From: Chitinophagaceae bacterium DXS
GTDB lineage: Bacteria > Bacteroidota > Bacteroidia > Chitinophagales > Chitinophagaceae
Reading direction: 5' to 3'
Length of the DNA: 64,000 nt
Assembly: GCA_030345135.1 (NCBI GenBank)
Contig: CP128386.1
Location: 1,881,383 to 1,945,382, forward strand
Part shown: positions 17,429 through 24,990 of the stretch, in pieces
Layout of the letters: every line of letters starts with the position of its first letter
Position numbering within the stretch: position 1 is the stretch's first letter
The notes under the pieces: generated by a model
Database searches by the model: none
What the model saw: the letters and a program-made list of their open reading frames with translations, nothing else
Told to the model about the DNA's origin: nothing
Made by a program: the position numbers and the translations under genes

Positions 17429-19225
17429 TTATTTTATATCGGAGTGCAGATCAGAAGCTTTCATGTTTTGCCTGTTTATAACGGGATCTTGCGGCCACTC
17501 AAACCGATTTGCTTTTATATTGACATTTGTGCATGCATTTGTCACTATAGACGCACGGTGAGCTTTTGCGGGTAGAAATCCGGTATTTAAAATGGTATTG
17601 TTCACAAAGCTTAGTCCGTTGGTACTTCTGGCTGTAAGAACAGGATAATCATAGACTTTAAATGTGTTGTTTTCTATACGTATATTTTTGTGCACCCAGT
17701 ATTTATCTGCAGGTTGATGGTTTTCCGGTGCAATTGCAATCGTATAATTTCCTTCACCTGAATTATAGCCACAGTCTTCAAACGTATTATTCCTGATCAA
17801 CACATCCTGCACCGGACCTGACTCAAACCAGCTGGTTGCATCATTTGCAATCAGAATAGCATGCATGCCGGTACGGAAAAAAACATTGTTTTCTATGACC
17901 ACTTTCCCGCGCGTTGTCACTAACAAACCACGCGTATTGGTTCGTTCAAAACGGCAATTCCGCACCGTTAGATTTGGTGTACATGTTATATTCTCCAGGC
18001 AGTCCCCAATTTTTGTTGCAGCGGTTAAGGGGCCTGACAAATCTACCTTCATTTCTTTTTCTGAAATAAGTTTGGCATTGGTTACGATGTTATAACCATA
18101 GATCTGTAAAGAAGGAGAATGAACAAGCGCAACGCTGTCGCTTTTAAAGAATGCCTCCATTCCATAAGTCTGCGGATGCATAAAGCGAACAATTACGGAA
18201 GTAGGGTTGATGATCTTTGTGATTTGCAGATGAGTGCCGTGTACATTTACGGGATCATCGTGAAGCCCTTTAAAATGGCAACGCTCTAATAGAATATCAC
18301 CTTTACAGCCTGAAAAATGTGCTCCGTCTGCAAAAGCAGCGATCATTCTTCCACTCTTTTCTGTAGGTGCTACAGTCACAGAATCATAATGCAGGTTCTC
18401 ACTAAACTGCGCAACAATTCCCAGACCGTGCATATAATGCATGTTTACATTATAAAGGTTGATGTTCTTAGACTGATTGATAAATGCACCAACATGATCG
18501 CGAACAGGATCGCGGACGGTGAGCACCTGTCCCTTTGCAAATTTATTTTTTGAAAAATCTCCACTGAATTTAACGGTGAAGGGAGCAATAATTGTCGCCT
18601 TGCTTTTTAAGAAGGGCCCCCAGGAACTATATGTTTCCATGCCTTTTTCATCATCCACTAATATTGCATGAAAATGATTTGTCCGCCACTCTTCGCCATA
18701 CCATGTGAGTGTATCGTTCCGTATATCAAATTTTGAATCGGGATGAATAGCAGCGATAATCACCGTATCGTTTACCTCTTTAAATGTCATTTCAGACATG
18801 CTGGGCCGTTCAAAATCCACATGAATATTCTGCAGGCGTATTTTGTCACAATGATCCAACGCCCAGGTGATCATTTTCCCATGAAACATAAATACAGAAC
18901 CGTTGCCTTCAATGGTCAGATCCTGCATATTTTCAAAGAGCAAACCGATGTTTTTTATCTTGGATGGACACTCTTCTTCAGATGACGTATTTGAAATGTA
19001 ATAATTCCGCTGTTGCGCCTTTGTGGGCCAGAAATCATACCTGCCTTTTGGAAAGGAAAGTACAGCACCAGGCTTGTTACGGCAGGCTTCTATAGCGCGT
19101 TGCACGCCTTGTGTGGCATCTTCATAACTATCAGGCCGCACACCAAAACCTGTTACATCTATCACCTGCGCATTTAGCAAAAATGGAAACAGCCCAATTG
19201 CAATCACTAATGTCAAAAGTCTCAT
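17429..19225 (-). CDS. Alpha-1,3-galactosidase-like parallel beta-helix protein (GH110 family)
   Basis: A 598-aa exported protein with a signal peptide (about residues 1-19) and a right-handed parallel beta-helix. The opening VIDVTGFGVRPDSYEDATQG is typical of pectate-lyase-like folds. The block SGRMIAAFADGAHFSGCKGD followed by LLERCHFKGLHDDPVNVHG matches GH110 enzymes, which cleave terminal alpha-1,3-linked galactose (blood group B and linear galactosides). The adjacent aspartates D323 and D324 are the likely catalytic pair by family analogy. It starts 9 bp after the DUF1080 gene, so the two form an operon. Other beta-helix glycosidases remain possible. Confidence 0.78.
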   Translation of the reverse strand: MRLLTLVIAIGLFPFLLNAQVIDVTGFGVRPDSYEDATQGVQRAIEACRNKPGAVLSFPKGRYDFWPTKAQQRNYYISNTSSEEECPSKIKNIGLLFENMQDLTIEGNGSVFMFHGKMITWALDHCDKIRLQNIHVDFERPSMSEMTFKEVNDTVIIAAIHPDSKFDIRNDTLTWYGEEWRTNHFHAILVDDEKGMETYSSWGPFLKSKATIIAPFTVKFSGDFSKNKFAKGQVLTVRDPVRDHVGAFINQSKNINLYNVNMHYMHGLGIVAQFSENLHYDSVTVAPTEKSGRMIAAFADGAHFSGCKGDILLERCHFKGLHDDPVNVHGTHLQITKIINPTSVIVRFMHPQTYGMEAFFKSDSVALVHSPSLQIYGYNIVTNAKLISEKEMKVDLSGPLTAATKIGDCLENITCTPNLTVRNCRFERTNTRGLLVTTRGKVVIENNVFFRTGMHAILIANDATSWFESGPVQDVLIRNNTFEDCGYNSGEGNYTIAIAPENHQPADKYWVHKNIRIENNTFKVYDYPVLTARSTNGLSFVNNTILNTGFLPAKAHRASIVTNACTNVNIKANRFEWPQDPVINRQNMKASDLHSDIK

Positions 19226-19234
19226 CGTATCTAA

Positions 19235-20050
19235 TTAATCGCGTTTTTTCATCTTATCAGACAGATCAAGCAATTCAACTTTTCTGAAATCCACCGGTTG
19301 TCCTTCGCTTTGCAATGCGACAAAACCGCTGCTTAGAATTTTTCCATCTATCTTTATTTTTGGATCGTAATTATGCACTACGTTCCCTCCTATCTGGGGT
19401 TTTGTATACTGGAGTACAGTATCTCCGTTAATGATGTGCGTTACCAATGAATCACCTAACACAATCAACTCGGCCCTCACCCATTGGTCGCCATCGTAAG
19501 TTTTAGAACTGGATTCAATACAATGGCGCGTATCAAGCTTTCCCTGGTAAACAATATTGGTTCCCGGAGAGCACATGTTGCCGGTTGGCCTTGGCTTTCC
19601 GTCACTTAATCCTCCCAATAGCTGAAACTCAATTGAAATGGGCCAATCCTGTTCCTTTGGCATTGTACGCGGGTCCTGTGAATGAAACATGATACCGCTG
19701 TTACGTAAAGTGTAATCGGGTGCGCCGCGTTGTAATTCACCAACAAATCTGTATTCTACAATAAGTTTATAGTAAGAAAATGGCACTTTGTAATAAAGAT
19801 GTGCGAACTGGTCATTAAAATCTCCGTATTGATCGTACCGCACTTTTATCATTCCATCCTCCACCCGAAAAGTGTTACCAAAGTTCTCTCCCACTTCATG
19901 ATGATTGATCTTTACTATCCAATCATTCATATCTTTTCCGTTGAACAGTGGCACCCATCCCTCTTTGGATTGTTGTGACTTTTGCGTTGTTTTGCAGGCC
20001 TGGCAAATCATTAAAAGAAAAAGCAAATTAAGCAGTCGTGTTTTTTTCAT
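19235..20050 (-). CDS. DUF1080 (3-keto-disaccharide hydrolase-like) lipoprotein
   Basis: A 271-aa lipoprotein with a lipobox ending at C19 (LLMICQAC). The DUF1080 concanavalin-like domain covers nearly all of the mature part. Typical marks are GWVPLFNGKDMNDWIVK, FRVEDGMIKVRYD, NSGIMFHSQDP, IEFQLLGG and GFVALQSEGQPVDFRKVELL. Family members hydrolyse 3-keto-glycosides or act as carbohydrate-binding partners. I use the ATG at 20048-20050; an upstream-extended frame to 20194 has no signal peptide at its start and includes repeat DNA. It lies first in an operon with the GH110-like gene. Confidence 0.88.
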   Translation of the reverse strand: MKKTRLLNLLFLLMICQACKTTQKSQQSKEGWVPLFNGKDMNDWIVKINHHEVGENFGNTFRVEDGMIKVRYDQYGDFNDQFAHLYYKVPFSYYKLIVEYRFVGELQRGAPDYTLRNSGIMFHSQDPRTMPKEQDWPISIEFQLLGGLSDGKPRPTGNMCSPGTNIVYQGKLDTRHCIESSSKTYDGDQWVRAELIVLGDSLVTHIINGDTVLQYTKPQIGGNVVHNYDPKIKIDGKILSSGFVALQSEGQPVDFRKVELLDLSDKMKKRD

Positions 20051-20381
20051 TGCAGCACACATAATGTTATCGTATTGTTGATGAACGTATTGCAATATAA
20101 CTTTTAAAAGATTGCAATTCGCGGCAGGATAAATTTTATGCAGAATAAGATAATATAAAGTACGAGATACGAAGTACGAAGTACTCAGGGGCATCAGGCT
20201 GCGTTTTCTCTTTCCTTCTTACCATCTTACTGTCTTATATGTCTTACTGTCTTACACGTCTTACGATCTTACTTTCTTACATGTCTTACCCGTCTTACTA
20301 TCTTACACGTCTTACGATCTTACTTTCTTACTATCTTACTTTCTTACTATCTTACGGTCTTACATGTCTTACACGTCTTAC
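20051..20381. repeat. GTACGAAGTAC and TCTTAC word-repeat region
   Basis: About 20159-20184 has GTACGAGATACGAAGTACG. About 20217-20390 is a long array of roughly 10-bp words of the form TCTTACnnTC (TCTTACTGTC, TCTTACACG, TCTTACGATC, TTCTTACTATC), some twenty copies with little drift. The array continues into the first codons of the acetyltransferase gene. The inverse word (GTAAGA) occurs at 38748-38815. No gene lies in the region. Confidence 0.88.
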
Positions 20382-20903
20382 ATGTCTTATCTAATTGAAA
20401 CCGAAAGATTATTCATGCGGAAATTTGAGCTGGCGGATGCGGCATTTATTCTGCAGTTGCTGAATACGCCATCCTGGAAAAGGTTTATTGGGGACAGGTC
20501 GGTCAGAACAATCGGCGATGCGCAGGCATACATAGCTGCAGGACCGTTAAAAAGCTATAGCAAGAACAATTACGGTGCATGGCTTGTGTGTCTTAAAGAA
20601 AACAACGTGCCTATTGGAATGTGCGGTTTATTTAAAAGGGATTTTTTGCCTATTCCCGATATAGGCTTTGCTTTCTTACCAGAATTTGAAGGCAAAGGAT
20701 ATGCAGGTGAAGCCGTAAAAGCGACATTGAACTATGCCGCTGATCAACTACAACAGAAATCGCTGCTCGCCTATACTAAAGACAATAACACAAAATCCGT
20801 ACAGTTACTGCGCAAATCCGGTTTCTCCTTTAAAGAAATGATCCACGTGCCACACGAAAATGAAACACTTATGCTGTTTTCGATAGAATTTAAACAAGAA
20901 TAA
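20382..20903 (+). CDS. GNAT-family N-acetyltransferase (RimJ/RimL-like)
   Basis: A 173-aa acetyltransferase of the ribosomal-protein N-acetyltransferase type. It opens with YLIETERLFMRKFELADAAF, carries the acetyl-CoA loop around LPEFEGKGYAGEAVKATLNY (the R/QxxGxG/A position is EGKGYAG), and ends with NTKSVQLLRKSGFSFKEM. Substrate unknown. Two in-frame ATGs exist (20364 and 20382). Both lie in the TCTTAC repeat, and the extra MSYTSY of the longer form is pure repeat, so I prefer 20382. An array reaching the start codon could affect initiation or vary by slippage. Confidence 0.88.
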   Translation: MSYLIETERLFMRKFELADAAFILQLLNTPSWKRFIGDRSVRTIGDAQAYIAAGPLKSYSKNNYGAWLVCLKENNVPIGMCGLFKRDFLPIPDIGFAFLPEFEGKGYAGEAVKATLNYAADQLQQKSLLAYTKDNNTKSVQLLRKSGFSFKEMIHVPHENETLMLFSIEFKQE

Positions 20904-21314
20904 ATTCCAGCAGAGCTTCCTGTTTGAGAAAATCATGATTTTAATATTATCGGACTCCAGCGGAGTCTCCTGTAACGCTTGTAAAGCCATTATAGGATTG
21001 ATTAACCTATCTGTAAACTTTTTTTAGGACGAGACAGCTCGACAGGTAGCTCCTAACGGAGCTTAGTCGATCTATTGATTTCTTCTACAAACAGGATGCT
21101 CCTATGGAGCAATACCACCAAAGATCCTTAGCTAGATGACATTGCCTTTCAGGATTGTATAAATTGAGCTTAATCTCCTTAATAAAATTAGACCGACTAA
21201 CCTCTCCTTTGTTAATTAAAATACTGTTTCACACTGTTATTCGGACAATAATAATAACCAATCCTTTCATCCTCTAATCCTCCAAATCCCGGTCCAGACA
21301 ATACCAGTCCAAGT
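20904..21314. repeat. REP-like palindromes in intergenic region
   Basis: Short palindromes are spaced along the gap: GACTCCAGCGGAGTC (20953-20967), AGCTCCTAACGGAGCT (21048-21063) and TGCTCCTATGGAGCA (21097-21111). The last two are preceded by similar text (GACAGGTAGC, ACAGGATGC). This arrangement resembles the REP-like extragenic repeats common in Bacteroidota. No gene is visible between the acetyltransferase and the convergent transferase gene. Confidence 0.75.
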
Positions 21315-23252
21315 CTACCACCCAATCCCATAATCCTCGCCGTGGTTTGATGATCCTCCCCAAAAACTCTTATGCTTCCAGTCAAAATAAATAGCATTGA
21401 TCGGGCCGCTCGTTCTATCCTCCAGTGAAATTGTGTAACCCATTTTTTTCAACTCATCCTGCACAGCCTTTGGCGTTTTATCGTTCAGTAACAAATTCCC
21501 GGGTTTAGGTTGTCTGTCTGTCATTTTAGTCCCTCCAAGAGAAAGCCACAACTGGTTGGAATTTATGTTGGCGGCTTCCGTTGCCTGCTGAACCGTCATG
21601 CCAAATTCAACCATATTCAGAAAGAACTGTAACAAGTTTTGGTCCTGCGTATCACCACCCTGTACAGCAAAAGAAACAAACGGCTTACCATCTTTTAACG
21701 CAAGACTCGGTGTTAGTGTAACACGTGGTCTCTTACCTGGCGCGACTACATTAAACGGATTCAGCACACTATCCAAAACAAAACTCTGCATGCGCTGGCT
21801 CATCCCTACGCCCGTATGCCCTGCAATACAGGCTGGTATCCAACCTCCGCTGGGTGTGATAGAAACCACCCAACCAGAAGTGTCTGCAGCTTCTACAGAA
21901 GTAGTGCCGCGCCAAAGTCTGTCTTTATACACAGCACTTTCATCTCCGTCAATGGCGTTCACGGCAAATTCATCTTCATGATGAAATGCTTCTCCCACTC
22001 TCCTGTCGTGCGCGGGTGCAAAGCCGGGACCGTTATGAACAGATGTATCAGTTAAAGCACTTCTTTCTTTCAATAATTGCGTATAAGGGTTTGTTTTCCC
22101 TTCGAATGGATAAGGGTCACCCGGGGCAATATCCGGATCATTCCTTTCGTATTGAATTAGCTTAGCGCGTTCTTTTGCATACGCTTTACTAAGCAAACCA
22201 TTCATGGGTTGTTGCTTCGAAAATGCCGGATCTCCGTAATAGAAGTCCCTGTCAGCAAATGCAAGACTCATCGTTTGATACAGCGTCTGGATATATTTCG
22301 TACTGTTATACCCCATGCTCTTCAAATCGAAATTTTCCAGAATATTCAAAGACTGTAGCAGTGCAGGACCCTGCGTCCACTGCTGTAATTTATATACATC
22401 TATTCCTTTGTAGTTGGTATGAAGCGGCGCTTCTTCTACCGGTTTCCATTTTGCCAGATCATTCATTGTGATCAGCCCACCCTGCTCCTGGCAACCACGC
22501 ACAAATTCTTTTGCTATATCGCCTTTGTAAAATCTGTCGTAAGCAGCATAAATAGCCTCTTTGCGGGATTTCTTATTTTTCAATGCCTGCTGTTCAGCTT
22601 CCACCATTTTTGTTAGTGTCGTCAACAGATCTTTTTGAACAAATATCTCACCCGCTTCCGGAGCTTCGCGTTTTTCACCCGCATGCGGCAGCAAAACTGC
22701 TTTACTGTAAGGCCACTCTGAAATGCGCTTTTTCTGACGCTCTATACTGTTAGCCGTCTGCGCTTCTATAGGATAACCTGCAGCCAGTTGCATTGCCGGA
22801 GCAAGCACTTCTTTAAGACTCAAGGTTCCGTATTCTGCAAGCATATAACAAAGTCCGCCGGGTGTTCCGGGGGTAGTTGCGGCCAGAGGACCATATTCGG
22901 GTGGAAAATTATAGCCCTTGCTTTTAAAAAATTCAGGCGTTGCTCCGGTTGGCGCTACACCCATTGCATTAATTGCAATCACTTTGCCGGTTTTCGGATT
23001 ATAAATCAGCGCCTGTGTTTCTCCACCCCAGCTAAGCACATCCCACATAGTACAGGTTGCTGCCAGCATGGCGCAAGCCGCGTCCACCGCATTTCCACCT
23101 TTCTGAAAGATCATTGAACCGGCTGTTGCAGCAAGGGGTTTTCCTGTTACTGCCATCCAGTTTTTACCGTGCAGAGGAGGTTTTTGAGTCTGTTGTGCAT
23201 TAACGGTTACAGCAGCAGTTGTAAGAGCAAGTAAAAAAAGTAAATTCCTCAT
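21315..23252 (-). CDS. Gamma-glutamyltransferase-like Ntn hydrolase, exported
   Basis: A 645-aa enzyme of the gamma-glutamyltransferase superfamily, made as a proenzyme that cleaves itself before a catalytic threonine. The N-terminus is a signal peptide (MRNLLFLLALTTAAVTVNAQ). The large-subunit part has AATAGSMIFQKGGNAVDAA and TTPGTPGG. The small subunit should begin at T450 in RGTTSVEAAD, the place of the TTHxS nucleophile, though histidine is replaced by serine and valine follows. The C-terminal half has TPSLALKDGKPF and GGDTQDQNLLQ. Substrate may be glutathione-like peptides or an acylated compound. A second ATG (23255) precedes the chosen one. Confidence 0.88.
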   Translation of the reverse strand: MRNLLFLLALTTAAVTVNAQQTQKPPLHGKNWMAVTGKPLAATAGSMIFQKGGNAVDAACAMLAATCTMWDVLSWGGETQALIYNPKTGKVIAINAMGVAPTGATPEFFKSKGYNFPPEYGPLAATTPGTPGGLCYMLAEYGTLSLKEVLAPAMQLAAGYPIEAQTANSIERQKKRISEWPYSKAVLLPHAGEKREAPEAGEIFVQKDLLTTLTKMVEAEQQALKNKKSRKEAIYAAYDRFYKGDIAKEFVRGCQEQGGLITMNDLAKWKPVEEAPLHTNYKGIDVYKLQQWTQGPALLQSLNILENFDLKSMGYNSTKYIQTLYQTMSLAFADRDFYYGDPAFSKQQPMNGLLSKAYAKERAKLIQYERNDPDIAPGDPYPFEGKTNPYTQLLKERSALTDTSVHNGPGFAPAHDRRVGEAFHHEDEFAVNAIDGDESAVYKDRLWRGTTSVEAADTSGWVVSITPSGGWIPACIAGHTGVGMSQRMQSFVLDSVLNPFNVVAPGKRPRVTLTPSLALKDGKPFVSFAVQGGDTQDQNLLQFFLNMVEFGMTVQQATEAANINSNQLWLSLGGTKMTDRQPKPGNLLLNDKTPKAVQDELKKMGYTISLEDRTSGPINAIYFDWKHKSFWGGSSNHGEDYGIGW

Positions 23253-23297
23253 CATGTGTTGCAGTCTTATGTGAAAGTTGTGTAATTGTAGTCTACA

Positions 23298-23305
23298 CAA
23301 ATATA
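23298..23305 (-). promoter_or_regulatory. Candidate -7 element TATATTTG upstream of the transferase gene
   Basis: On the minus strand TATATTTG fits the Bacteroidota -7 consensus TAnnTTTG. Transcription would start near 23291 and give a leader of about 40 nt to the start codon. No good -33 TTTG is seen at the standard distance. Confidence 0.5.
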
Positions 23306-23410
23306 ATATTTCAACATGATGATAAAACATGGTAAGACCGGATATAGGCCAACAGGTAAAATAAACCCGCAGATATCCGTCCCGGCTTTCCGTTACCACG
23401 GGTTCTGCAA

Positions 23411-23441
23411 ATAAAAAAGAACGGATGCAAAAATCCGTTCT
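23411..23441 (-). terminator. Intrinsic terminator for the half-Rossmann gene
   Basis: Arms AGAACGGAT (23418-23426) and ATCCGTTCT (23433-23441) are a perfect 9-bp stem with a 6-nt loop. On the minus strand the stem is followed by TTTTTT. It lies 34 bp past the stop of the gene at 23475-23768, in the right orientation to end it. Confidence 0.85.
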
Positions 23442-23474
23442 AAATTAATTGGCTGTTTCAGGTCTGATCTTTCT

Positions 23475-23768
23475 TTAAATCACCCGCACATGTTTTCCTG
23501 CCTTCAACAATTCTCCCACTACATGTAATTCATTGTTCGCGGGGGAAGAAACAATTACCAGTTCTATATCATTGTCATGCACAATAGAATCTTTGTGCTC
23601 AACAATTTCAACCTGGGGGTATTTAGTTTGAATAGTTTTCTGGATCTGATCGTCGTTAACGAGCACTTTGGAAAATGAGTAACCTAATTTTTTTCCTAAG
23701 GCTTCATATCGGAATATACGATCTGTTTCACCACATTCTATCAACCCCATTTTCTTAAACGTATTCAT
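23475..23768 (-). CDS. Small protein resembling half of a Gfo/Idh/MocA Rossmann domain
   Basis: A 97-aa protein whose last 50 residues match the second part of the nucleotide-binding domain of Gfo/Idh/MocA oxidoreductases: DNDIELVIVSSPANNELHVV, then ELLKAGKHVRVI. In the complete oxidoreductase at 48.4 kb the equivalent is KDVDLVVITTPNETHFPYSL and ALQAGKHVVVEKPF. Here the chain stops exactly where the EKP motif and catalytic domain would begin, and the N-terminal GxGxxG loop is not recognisable. It has its own promoter-like element, a 20-bp palindrome upstream and a terminator downstream, so it looks like a complete, maintained gene rather than debris. Function unknown. Confidence 0.75.
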   Translation of the reverse strand: MNTFKKMGLIECGETDRIFRYEALGKKLGYSFSKVLVNDDQIQKTIQTKYPQVEIVEHKDSIVHDNDIELVIVSSPANNELHVVGELLKAGKHVRVI

Positions 23769-23805
23769 ATTTCCTTTGTTTTAGTGATACATTACGTTTG
23801 CCCGA

Positions 23806-23813
23806 CAAAGATA
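23806..23813 (-). promoter_or_regulatory. Candidate -7 element TATCTTTG of the half-Rossmann gene
   Basis: TATCTTTG on the minus strand fits TAnnTTTG. The predicted start near 23799 gives a 30-nt leader. The palindrome at 23823-23842 occupies the expected -33 region, a position suited to repression or to activator-dependent control. Confidence 0.5.
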
Positions 23814-23822
23814 ACAGTAAAT

Positions 23823-23842
23823 TTGGTTAATCGATTAACCAA
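23823..23842. promoter_or_regulatory. Perfect 20-bp palindrome, LacI/GalR-type operator candidate
   Basis: TTGGTTAATCGATTAACCAA is its own reverse complement, with the central CG and flanking TTAAT/ATTAA seen in many LacI-family operators. It lies 55 bp upstream of the half-Rossmann start codon, over the -33 region. No LacI-type regulator is encoded in the window. The remainder of 23843-24122 shows nothing recognisable. Confidence 0.65.
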
Positions 23843-24122
23843 GTAATTACTAAGTGATATATGAAACGCAGCAATTTTGCAATTAAACGTCAACAATTGA
23901 TGTTGCAAAAAATAACAAACTTTGAATAAAAAGAAATTGAAAATCAATTTGCTTTTGTTTTTTCAGAAAGCTAAAATTTAACATCACTAAACTAACAATA
24001 TGTGTTTGTTGATTTGCTTTCTGAATAGGTTGCTATAGCAATTTATTGATCTGGATCATTTCTGAGCATATTTAAGAGAAAGTCTTGCCGCCTTTGCAAA
24101 CCGTATTTCATTGTGCAAATTT

Positions 24123-24770
24123 TCATTTTATCATACGAAAAATATATTGATTTCTGAATACCATACTCAAAATTCTGGGCACACCATCTCTGTCATCTTC
24201 ATCAAAATATTCGTCAACATCATAAACAAAAAGGTCATACTTTTTTGCTGCATGAATAAAGTCAGACAAGTGATGATCATAGCATTCTACAACATGTCTT
24301 CCATCTGCTGTATCGAACCTCGCTTTTGTACCCTGGTATTGTTTAAATGGATGCAATTCTCCCAGGTAAACGTAGCCTCCTTTATGTAAAACTTTAGCGG
24401 CTTCTTTAAATATATGATCGAGGTTGCTGATGTGCTCCAGCACAAGACTAAAGCTGATAAGATCATAAGTATCGGTCGCAAATTGCCAGTGTTTTGTAAT
24501 ATCTGCCTGCTTAAAAATAACATGCGCTGACTGTACTTTTTCTTTTGCTTTTGAAAGCATTTCCTCCGACAAATCAACAGCCAAAACCTTTTCTGCTTTC
24601 TCAAGCAACCAAACAGTATTTTTCCCGGTTCCACAACCTATTTCAAGACAACTTTTGAATGAAATTTTCGCGAGTACAGTACGTAAGGCAACAGCTTCCA
24701 TATCCCTGGTCTTGTTCTTATTGCTGTCGTACTGTGAGGCCCACATATTGTATGCCTGTTGAACACTCAT
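24123..24770 (-). CDS. Class I SAM-dependent methyltransferase
   Basis: A 215-aa Rossmann methyltransferase. Motif I is CLEIGCGTGKNTVWL (about residues 41-55), followed by the acidic motif II VLAVDLSEEML, and the motif around YDLISFSLVLEHISNLDHIF with the aromatic and acidic residues typical of small-molecule methyltransferases. The later strand is GGYVYLGELHPF. It resembles the UbiE/Coq5-like and Methyltransf_11/25 groups. The substrate is not evident, and the flanking genes (half-Rossmann protein, divergent topB) give no clue. Confidence 0.88.
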   Translation of the reverse strand: MSVQQAYNMWASQYDSNKNKTRDMEAVALRTVLAKISFKSCLEIGCGTGKNTVWLLEKAEKVLAVDLSEEMLSKAKEKVQSAHVIFKQADITKHWQFATDTYDLISFSLVLEHISNLDHIFKEAAKVLHKGGYVYLGELHPFKQYQGTKARFDTADGRHVVECYDHHLSDFIHAAKKYDLFVYDVDEYFDEDDRDGVPRILSMVFRNQYIFRMIK

Positions 24771-24990
24771 ATCCTGCTTTTTTCAAAACATTTAAAGTAA
24801 AAACAAAAACACTAAGTTAACCATTTGAATAAAATTCATGCAGCACTAAACAACGCAAGAATCAAAAGAAACACTTCTTCGCCGGCTGATTTTAGCTGAA
24901 ACAGTCAACAAAACCCTGATTTTCCAATCACTTACAGCAATAAAAAATAAAATATTTATACGATCTTCGTCCGCTTGTTTAACACGTTGT

